DNA from: Ignavibacteria bacterium UBA961 | GTDB taxonomy: Bacteria > Bacteroidota > Ignavibacteria > Kapaibacteriales > UBA961 | Assembly (NCBI GenBank): GCA_002293005.1 | Contig: DBCJ01000077.1 | Coordinates: forward strand, 1-6,035 | Length of the DNA: 6,035 bases | Reading direction: 5' to 3' | Shown: in pieces, positions 1 to 5,707 of the stretch | Layout: each line of letters begins with the position of its first letter | How positions within the stretch are numbered: the first letter of the stretch is position 1 | Position numbers and translations under genes: made by a program | Notes under the pieces: model-generated | Databases searched by the model: none | Seen by the model: only the letters and a program-made list of their open reading frames with translations | What the model was told of the DNA's origin: nothing

Positions 1-990
1 ACAGAGCCATATACATTTGCTAGTGGTTCATATCAGCAGAAGCAAGTTCTTCAACCAGGTGTTGGTTACTTTGTAAAGTTTGGTCAGAATATTGACTCAA
101 CACAAATTGGTTCAAGAGTACCTGAATTCAGTAAGACAACAGAAAGAGTTTATCTCTATGATGGTTGGAATACAGTTGGTGCTCCATCAACACGCGCTAA
201 TGTAAATGACATCTCTTATGAATTGCAAAGTGGTGCTGTAGAAGCAATCAAGGATCAAGTATATGGTTATACAACTGATCGTGGTTACTATGCAACTTCA
301 GAAGTTGTTCCTGGTTTGGGTTATTGGATCAAGATCTATGGCGAAGGTTTCTATCGTGTGAAAGGATCTGGCTTGCCAAAGATCGTTGCAAATCCTAAGT
401 CTGACTTGAATCTTGGTTCAATCACAATTGCTGATAAAGAAGGTAGAACAAATACACTTCGCGTATCAGAAAATGGATCTGTAAATCCTGCTCGTTTTGA
501 ATTGCCACCAGTTGTTGCAGCAGACATGTTTGATGTTCGCTTTGCAAACAATGCATATGCAACAAATAGCAATGACATGACAATTCGTGTTCAAGGTGTT
601 TCATATCCAATGACATTGACAGCAGCTAGTTTGAATGGTACATATACTGCATTCGATGCTAAAACAGGTGCAGTTCTTGGAACAATCAGTGCAACACAAA
701 ATTTGGTTGTAAACAATTCTACAGTTATCAGACTTGCTAAGCAAGATGCTAACAATGCAGGTATTGAAGTATATCCAAATCCAACATCTTCATTGATCAA
801 TGTTCGCACTGCAACTGCAGGTACAGTACATGTTGCTATTATCGACATGTTCGGTTCAACAGTTAAGAATGTAACATTCAATGGCAACTCAATGGCTATC
901 AATACAGATGAAATTGCAGCAGGTACATACACAATGACAGTTAATGTCAATGGCGTAGTTACAACACAGCGCATTATCATCAACAGATAA
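1..990 (+). CDS. Secreted/surface protein with T9SS type A sorting domain (5'-truncated)
   Basis: The reading frame is open from base 1 to the TAA at 988-990, so 329 C-terminal residues of a larger protein are visible; its start lies upstream. Residues ~1-63 and ~85-115 carry a repeated module: a tyrosine-rich stretch, then PGVGYFVKF (19-27) in copy one and PGLGYWIKI (104-112) in copy two, 85 residues apart. A WNTVG motif (56-60) sits between them. Residues ~145-240 form a beta-rich module with FELPP (166-170) followed by FDVRF. Residues ~253-329 match the T9SS type A sorting domain: VYPNPTSS at 257-264, then an IIDMFG strand, an AAGTYTMTV strand and terminal RIIINR. By family knowledge such proteins cross the outer membrane through T9SS, and the domain is removed as the protein is released or anchored to the surface. 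Isoleucine codons are ATT or ATC only, with none ATA, and GGT and GTT dominate, suggesting strong expression. The function of the passenger part is not recognisable. Confidence 0.88.
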   Translation, partial: TEPYTFASGSYQQKQVLQPGVGYFVKFGQNIDSTQIGSRVPEFSKTTERVYLYDGWNTVGAPSTRANVNDISYELQSGAVEAIKDQVYGYTTDRGYYATSEVVPGLGYWIKIYGEGFYRVKGSGLPKIVANPKSDLNLGSITIADKEGRTNTLRVSENGSVNPARFELPPVVAADMFDVRFANNAYATNSNDMTIRVQGVSYPMTLTAASLNGTYTAFDAKTGAVLGTISATQNLVVNNSTVIRLAKQDANNAGIEVYPNPTSSLINVRTATAGTVHVAIIDMFGSTVKNVTFNGNSMAINTDEIAAGTYTMTVNVNGVVTTQRIIINR

Positions 991-1012
991 TCATTTAGAT
1001 TGTTGAATTCCC

Positions 1013-1049
1013 ATAGGGTAACAGAGTTCGTCTCTGTTACCCTATATTT
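1013..1049 (+). terminator. Perfect 14-bp hairpin, probable intrinsic terminator of the secreted-protein gene
   Basis: The arm ATAGGGTAACAGAG (1013-1026) is exactly complementary to CTCTGTTACCCTAT (1032-1045), with a five-base TTCGT loop. It starts 22 bases after the upstream stop codon. The following tract, ATTTCTAT, is only moderately T-rich, so termination may be incomplete. The Shine-Dalgarno of the next gene begins ten bases after the stem, so the structure could instead (or also) act in the 5' leader of that gene or stabilise the 3' end of the upstream mRNA. The hairpin is seen directly; its role is inferred. Confidence 0.7.
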
Positions 1050-1054
1050 CTATC

Positions 1055-1060
1055 AGGAGG
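1055..1060 (+). promoter_or_regulatory. Consensus Shine-Dalgarno (AGGAGG) fixing a GTG start
   Basis: AGGAGG lies seven bases before the GTG at 1068-1070. This supports GTG rather than the internal ATG at 1083 as the start; the GTG start also gives a complete signal peptide. The other gene starts in this window have no comparable site, so this gene alone appears to use strong independent ribosome recruitment. Confidence 0.75.
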
Positions 1061-1067
1061 AATCGCC

Positions 1068-1787
1068 GTGAAATACTTATCGATGAGTATATTTCTATTG
1101 CCAACTATGATTCTTGGACAAGTCTTCACACTAACTCATGAAGACAATACATCCAGTACAAAACCTGCGGTTATTATTGGATTTGTCAAGGGTGCTACTG
1201 ATGGCATAGATGCAGCGCTTGGTGAAAAGGAATTACCACCGCTACATCCTATCAATGGTGCGCATATCGTATCGATATTGGATATGGATAAAGATGGATC
1301 CTTTTCAAGTACTGTAGACATGTTTTCATATCGTGATATTCGAAATACAGAACCATCATCAATTGCAGATACCTTTTGGGTGCAAGTATCTCCATGGAAA
1401 GCTGACAAAAAATGGATGAAATTTTCATGGGATTATCCTTTGGGAACAGGTATAGACTCTGTGGTGTTTACGGACAAAGGTGGAATGGCTCTACGCATCA
1501 ATTGCGATGTAAAGAAGAGCTATACAATTCTGCCTAATGAATTTGGTGTCGGTCCAATAACAATAGAAGATTTCCATCTGATTGTCTATCGTTCACAAGG
1601 CACAAGTTCAATTGAAGATGATCATTTCTATGATGTTAAAACATCAGATATTTATTCATCTAATGGCGTTTTAATTGCAAAAGACATTCGTCCAGATCAA
1701 ATGAGAATCATCTTACAGGATCAACCCTTTGGTGTCTTTTTCATTAGAACAGGTACTTCAGTTCAATCAATCGTGAATTATAAATAA
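1068..1787 (+). CDS. Small exported protein with ELPP motif and possible degenerate T9SS tail
   Basis: This encodes 239 residues from a GTG start backed by AGGAGG. Residues 1-17 form a signal peptide: lysine at 2, a hydrophobic core (SIFLLPTMIL), and likely cleavage after Gly17 before Gln18, a common arrangement in Bacteroidota. Residues 43-58 read ATDGID..LGE.ELPP, a motif I associate with secreted proteins of Chlorobiota-like bacteria; the preceding secreted protein has ELPP too. The middle is beta-rich with several tryptophans (for example FWVQVSPW and KFSWDYPL). The last ~50 residues (DIYSSNGVLIAKDI, then FGVFFIRTG and VQSIVNYK) resemble the strand order of a T9SS type A sorting domain but lack the YPNP opening. 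The product is therefore probably outside the cytoplasm, as a surface-released or periplasmic protein. The stop TAA overlaps the next ATG by one base (TAATG), indicating translational coupling. No enzymatic motif is recognised; D72-x-D-x-D-G looks calcium-site-like but may be chance. Confidence 0.85.
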   Translation: MKYLSMSIFLLPTMILGQVFTLTHEDNTSSTKPAVIIGFVKGATDGIDAALGEKELPPLHPINGAHIVSILDMDKDGSFSSTVDMFSYRDIRNTEPSSIADTFWVQVSPWKADKKWMKFSWDYPLGTGIDSVVFTDKGGMALRINCDVKKSYTILPNEFGVGPITIEDFHLIVYRSQGTSSIEDDHFYDVKTSDIYSSNGVLIAKDIRPDQMRIILQDQPFGVFFIRTGTSVQSIVNYK

Positions 1788-3982
1788 TGAATATACAACT
1801 CAGCGCAGCTCATCATCACACTGCATTTCTGAGCTATATGCAAGAACATAATCCTGATGCATTTTCGGCTTATCAGGAATTGCAAACAGCAAATATCACC
1901 GGAATTCGCCTATCACAGATATTGATCGATACAGCAATTGTACTCGAGTCTTATTTGCAGAAATTCATTTCAGATTCAATCGGTTTTTTTTCTATAAAAT
2001 CAGCACTTCAAAAAGAACAATTGGTCATACGTGCCAAAGCAGATTTTACGAAAAAAGCATTGATACGCAGAAGAGGTCAAACACTTGGCGAGGATGCAAT
2101 CAATGATATAGTTTCAGCATTTTCTGAATTGTTGAATGCACTATCTATTGAACATACCAATGACAAAGAGTTGGACTTTTCTTCAATTGTCATTGCATTG
2201 ATGTCGCAAGAAGAGGAACAAAAAGATTTACTTGATAAAGCAGAAATACTGTATTTCTCAATGAGAGAACAGAATATGATCTCTGATTGGATCAGTGAAT
2301 TTGCTGGAAAGAAATTGGATTTCGATCATTTGGAACATGCTATTGTTTCCGATAAAGATGGTATTACTACATATGATGCACATCATCATCGAAAGCGTGA
2401 TGGCTTTGCATTGACAGATCGTCGTGGGACAAGAAGAGAAGTAACGAAGCAAATCGATTATTGCATGATTTGTCATGAACGAGAAAAAGATTCCTGCTCT
2501 AAAGGTATTCATGAGAAAGATGGTTCGATAAAGAAGAATCCACTTGGTGTTGAAACTAAAGGATGTCCACTCGATGAAAAAATCAGTGAAATGCATTTTC
2601 TGCGCAGAGAAGGATATCCTCTTGCAGCACTTGCAATGGTGATGTTGGATAATCCGATGTGTGCCGGCACTGGACATAGAATCTGCAATGACTGCATGAA
2701 AGGTTGTATCTTCCAAAAGCAAGAACCGGTTAATATTCCAAAGATTGAAACATCGGTATTGTCAGATATACTTTCGCTCAAAGATGGACTCGAACTCTAT
2801 GCACTTTTGATGGAGTGGAATCCACTCAATGTGAAAAGACCTTATGCTTTGCCATATAATGGAAATAAAGTTTTGGTCGTAGGACTTGGTCCTGCCGGCT
2901 ATACTCTCTCACATTATTTGCTGAATGAAGGTTTTGCAGTCGTCGCCGTTGAAGGTTTGAAGATTGAATCCGCACTCGATATTTATAATCTCAAAAAAGG
3001 CGATCCACTCCCTTCATTCAAGGATACAATTGAACGAGAATTGGATGAGAGAATCATATCCGGATTTGGTGGTGTGAGCGAATATGGAATCACATCGCGT
3101 TGGGATAAAAATTTCCTCACCATTCTTCAATTATTACTCGAGAGAAGAAAGAATTTCAAGATTCTGGATGGTGTGAGATTCGGTGGTACATTAACAATCG
3201 AAGATGGTTGGAAGCTTGGCTTTACGCATGTGGCTCTTGCAACCGGTGCTGGTAAACCAACGCTCATTCGCATGAAAAATAATCTCAGCAGAGGTTTGAG
3301 AAAAGCATCAGATTTCTTGATGGCATTGCAATTGACAGGTGCTGCAAGAATGGATTCAATGGCTAATCTTCAAGTGTCTTTACCCGCAATAGTAATCGGT
3401 GGTGGTTTGACTGCCATTGACACAGCTACAGAAACACTTGCATATTATCCTATTCAAGTAGAGAAATTCTATCTTCATGCGAAAACAATGCTTCAAGAAA
3501 TTCCTGATTACTTTGATGTGACATATGATGCTGAAGAAAAGGTAACCGCACAGATATTCTTTGAACATGGAAAGATCATTCATGAAGTGAGAAATGAAGC
3601 TAAGCGCAATAATCAGGCACCTGATTTTCTTCCCTATCTGAAAGAATGGGGTGGCGTTACTTTAATCTATCGCAAACAATTGAAACAATCACCCGCATAT
3701 AAACTAAATCATGAAGAAGTGAATGAAGCCTTGGAAGAAGGAATCAGCATCTATGAAGAACTTAGTCCGATTGAATGCATATTGGATTCAAATGGAGCAA
3801 TAGAAGCCGTGAAGTTTGAGCATACGAGTGATGATAAGAAAGGTTCAATTCATATACTTAACGCGAAGACCGTCTTCGTGGCTGCGGGCACATCACCAAA
3901 TACCACTTATGAAAAAGAATATCCACAAACATTCAGATTGATGGATTCAGGATATTATCAGCCTTATACAGTCATTGGATGA
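1787..3982 (+). CDS. GltD-like FAD/NAD(P)-dependent oxidoreductase with Fe-S-type cysteine region, short C-terminus
   Basis: This encodes 731 residues. Residues ~1-215 are a mostly helical, charged extension with no recognised domain. Residues 226-307 hold eight cysteines (226, 229, 237, 260, 292, 300, 303, 307) in a setting like the Fe-S domain of glutamate synthase small subunit and dihydropyrimidine dehydrogenase: GCPL at 259-262, then CNDCMKGC and PVNIPKIE. Two [4Fe-4S] clusters are plausible. GLGPAG at 366-371 is the FAD-binding Rossmann loop, and GGGLTAID at 538-545 the NAD(P)-binding loop. AAGTSPN at 699-705 matches the second FAD-contact strand. In GltD-type enzymes a further GD-containing FAD segment follows; here the chain stops 26 residues after Asn705, and the 52 bases downstream cannot encode it. 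The product should be cytoplasmic and move electrons between NAD(P)H, FAD and Fe-S; its substrate is unknown, and it should not be called glutamate synthase on this evidence. The ATG overlaps the preceding stop by one base and has no Shine-Dalgarno. Confidence 0.85.
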   Translation: MNIQLSAAHHHTAFLSYMQEHNPDAFSAYQELQTANITGIRLSQILIDTAIVLESYLQKFISDSIGFFSIKSALQKEQLVIRAKADFTKKALIRRRGQTLGEDAINDIVSAFSELLNALSIEHTNDKELDFSSIVIALMSQEEEQKDLLDKAEILYFSMREQNMISDWISEFAGKKLDFDHLEHAIVSDKDGITTYDAHHHRKRDGFALTDRRGTRREVTKQIDYCMICHEREKDSCSKGIHEKDGSIKKNPLGVETKGCPLDEKISEMHFLRREGYPLAALAMVMLDNPMCAGTGHRICNDCMKGCIFQKQEPVNIPKIETSVLSDILSLKDGLELYALLMEWNPLNVKRPYALPYNGNKVLVVGLGPAGYTLSHYLLNEGFAVVAVEGLKIESALDIYNLKKGDPLPSFKDTIERELDERIISGFGGVSEYGITSRWDKNFLTILQLLLERRKNFKILDGVRFGGTLTIEDGWKLGFTHVALATGAGKPTLIRMKNNLSRGLRKASDFLMALQLTGAARMDSMANLQVSLPAIVIGGGLTAIDTATETLAYYPIQVEKFYLHAKTMLQEIPDYFDVTYDAEEKVTAQIFFEHGKIIHEVRNEAKRNNQAPDFLPYLKEWGGVTLIYRKQLKQSPAYKLNHEEVNEALEEGISIYEELSPIECILDSNGAIEAVKFEHTSDDKKGSIHILNAKTVFVAAGTSPNTTYEKEYPQTFRLMDSGYYQPYTVIG

Positions 3983-4003
3983 TTAAGAACGCAATCAATT
4001 TGA

Positions 4004-4011
4004 TAATTTTG
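4004..4011 (+). promoter_or_regulatory. Candidate Bacteroidota-type -7 promoter element for the lipA operon
   Basis: TAATTTTG fits the TAnnTTTG -7 consensus known for the primary sigma factor of Bacteroidota. It lies in the only gap (52 bases) before lipA. Transcription would begin around 4016-4020, giving a leader of about 15-20 bases, which agrees with the absence of a Shine-Dalgarno before the ATG at 4035. The nearest upstream TTG (3975-3977) is 26 bases away, longer than the usual spacing for a -33 element, so this is a tentative call. Confidence 0.4.
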
Positions 4012-4034
4012 CAGACCACAACATAGATATATAC

Positions 4035-4934
4035 ATGCTAACAGAAACACATACACAAAGCATATTGGAATTGCCAGTTTTACCAACCGAACTTCCAAGT
4101 AATCGTCGTCCCGAATGGCTGAAAGTCAAGGCACCAGGTGGGGAAACATATGCACAACTCAAAACAATGATGCGCTCGAAAGCATTGCATACTGTTTGTG
4201 AGGAAGCAAGATGTCCGAATATCGCCGAATGCTGGAATGCAGGTACTGCAACTTTCATGATTTTGGGTGATACATGCACAAGATCTTGTGGATTCTGTGC
4301 AGTGAAAACAGGTCGCCCGATGGAAGTGGATATGCATGAGCCATTACATGTTGCAGAAGCAATTCAGCAAATGAATTTGAAGCATGCAGTGATCACTTCA
4401 GTGAATCGCGATGAAAGACCCGATGGTGGTGCAGATATTTGGGCTGAAACAATTCTTCGATCAAGAGAAATGAATCCCGGCGTCAGCATTGAAGTTCTCA
4501 TACCTGATTTCAAAGGGAAGATGGAGAATTTGCAAAAAGTGATTGATGCAAGACCCGATATTCTGAATCACAACACTGAAACAGTACCCAGATTATATCG
4601 CAAAGTGCGTCCTCAAGGAAAATATCCATGGACACTTGGAGTGCTGAAAGAATGTAAATCTCAGGGCTTGCGCACAAAAACAGGTATCATGCTCGGACTT
4701 GGTGAAACCAAAGAAGAAATCATAACGGTGATGGATGATTTGCGTCAAGTGGAAGTGGATATTCTCACTTTGGGACAATATCTGCAACCAACAAAAAACC
4801 ACTTGCCAGTCGATCGATTCGTGCATCCGAGTGAATTTGATGAATTGCGTGAAATCGGAATGTCAAAAGGATTCAAAATTGTTGAGTCAGGACCGCTTGT
4901 CAGAAGTTCCTATCATGCCGAAAGACATATCTGA
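4035..4934 (+). CDS. lipA: Lipoyl synthase (radical SAM)
   Basis: This cytoplasmic enzyme inserts two sulfur atoms into the octanoyl group on lipoyl domains of 2-oxoacid dehydrogenases and glycine cleavage H protein. The protein is 299 residues, normal for the family. The auxiliary-cluster motif C55-x4-C60-x5-C66 (CEEARCPNIAEC) and the radical SAM motif C81-x3-C85-x2-C88 (CTRSCGFC) are intact. Other family signatures are TATFMILGDTC (71-81), AVKTGRP following Cys88, HNTETVPRLY, TKTGIMLGLGE and LTLGQYLQPT. The C-terminal RSSYHAE (290-296) contains the conserved serine that ligates the auxiliary cluster. Nothing essential is missing. The ATG at 4035 gives a typical N-terminus ending in PEWLKVK..GG. 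The leader is short, with no Shine-Dalgarno. Its TGA overlaps the next ATG by one base, placing it first in an operon with the PhnP-like and YjbQ-like genes. No lipB or lplA is visible in the window. Confidence 0.97.
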   Translation: MLTETHTQSILELPVLPTELPSNRRPEWLKVKAPGGETYAQLKTMMRSKALHTVCEEARCPNIAECWNAGTATFMILGDTCTRSCGFCAVKTGRPMEVDMHEPLHVAEAIQQMNLKHAVITSVNRDERPDGGADIWAETILRSREMNPGVSIEVLIPDFKGKMENLQKVIDARPDILNHNTETVPRLYRKVRPQGKYPWTLGVLKECKSQGLRTKTGIMLGLGETKEEIITVMDDLRQVEVDILTLGQYLQPTKNHLPVDRFVHPSEFDELREIGMSKGFKIVESGPLVRSSYHAERHI

Positions 4935-5707
4935 TGCTGAGATTCACGATTCTCGGAACAGGCACCTCAACAGGTGTTCCATGCGTTGCTTGCACTTGTG
5001 CCACATGCATGTCCGATGATTCGAGAGACAAAAGACTCAGAACATCTCTTTTAGTTCAATCAGAAACAACGACAATTGTGGTTGATACATCAGCTGATTT
5101 CCGACAGCAAATGCTATCAAATTCCGTGAAAAGCATAGATGGTATTGTCTATACGCATCATCACTATGATCATATCAGTGGTTTTGATGATACAAGACCA
5201 TTCACATTTTTCAATGATGATCAACCTGTGAAATGCTTCGCGCTCAAGCAGACTCATGAAGTGATCAGACAAACATTTCCCTATGCATTTGGTCAAGCTG
5301 AACAAATAGGCGGTGGCGTTCCCGGCGCCGATTTCACAATCATTGATGATGAGCCATTCATGATTGGTGATATTGAAGTAATACCGATTCCAATGCAACA
5401 TGGCTCTATTCGCGTGAACGGTTATCGCTTTGGAAATTTTGCATATTGCACTGATACGAATCATATTCCACTTTCTTCGATTGATAAATTACAAGGTCTG
5501 GATGTGCTGATTCTTGATGCATTGCGATATCATACACATCCAACGCATTTTACGATTGAAGAAGCAAATGAAATGTCGAAGATGATCGATGCCAAGCAAA
5601 CCTATTACACGCATATCGCGCATCAAATCAAACATTCTGAATGCGAGAAAGAATTACCGGCGAATTGTCATCTCGCTTATGACGGAATACAATTCGATAT
5701 CTCATGA
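4934..5707 (+). CDS. PhnP-like metallo-beta-lactamase-fold phosphodiesterase
   Basis: This 257-residue protein belongs to the PhnP branch of the metallo-beta-lactamase superfamily. It begins with FTILGTGTSTGVP (4-16), typical of this branch. The metal-site motif HxHxDH is H75-H-H77-Y-D79-H80, followed by the further ligands H156 (QHG), D174 (CTDTN) and H227 (THIAH), enough for a dinuclear site. C20, C22, C25 and H230 match the extra structural zinc site described for E. coli PhnP. E. coli PhnP opens 5-phosphoribosyl 1,2-cyclic phosphate during phosphonate breakdown, but no phosphonate-lyase genes are visible here, so the true substrate is uncertain; a cyclic phosphodiester housekeeping role is possible. 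A cytoplasmic location is expected, as no signal peptide is seen. The ATG overlaps the lipA stop by one base (TGATG) with no Shine-Dalgarno, implying translational coupling. Confidence 0.92.
   Translation: MLRFTILGTGTSTGVPCVACTCATCMSDDSRDKRLRTSLLVQSETTTIVVDTSADFRQQMLSNSVKSIDGIVYTHHHYDHISGFDDTRPFTFFNDDQPVKCFALKQTHEVIRQTFPYAFGQAEQIGGGVPGADFTIIDDEPFMIGDIEVIPIPMQHGSIRVNGYRFGNFAYCTDTNHIPLSSIDKLQGLDVLILDALRYHTHPTHFTIEEANEMSKMIDAKQTYYTHIAHQIKHSECEKELPANCHLAYDGIQFDIS

Noticed and set aside
591..983. Open frame of 130 codons on the - strand inside the secreted-protein gene
   Set aside because: It lies fully antisense to a gene with a clear T9SS domain, and its translation shows no recognisable domain; it reflects the codon composition of the + strand.
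1281..1298. DxDxDG calcium-site-like motif (residues 72-77) in the small exported protein
   Set aside because: It is a single copy without a paired motif or dockerin/EF-hand context; too short to call a calcium-binding domain.
2258..2722. Open frame of 154 codons on the - strand within the oxidoreductase gene
   Set aside because: It is antisense to the conserved cysteine region, has a low-complexity translation and no plausible start context.
3983..4034. Possible terminator between the oxidoreductase gene and lipA
   Set aside because: No inverted repeat followed by a T tract was found; only the candidate -7 element is supportable.
4735..5019. + strand open frame of 94 codons spanning the lipA / PhnP-like junction
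   Set aside because: It is out of frame with conserved lipA and PhnP-like coding sequence; a shadow frame.
5117..5464. - strand open frame of 115 codons within the PhnP-like gene
   Set aside because: It is antisense to the metal-binding core; no independent evidence of coding.
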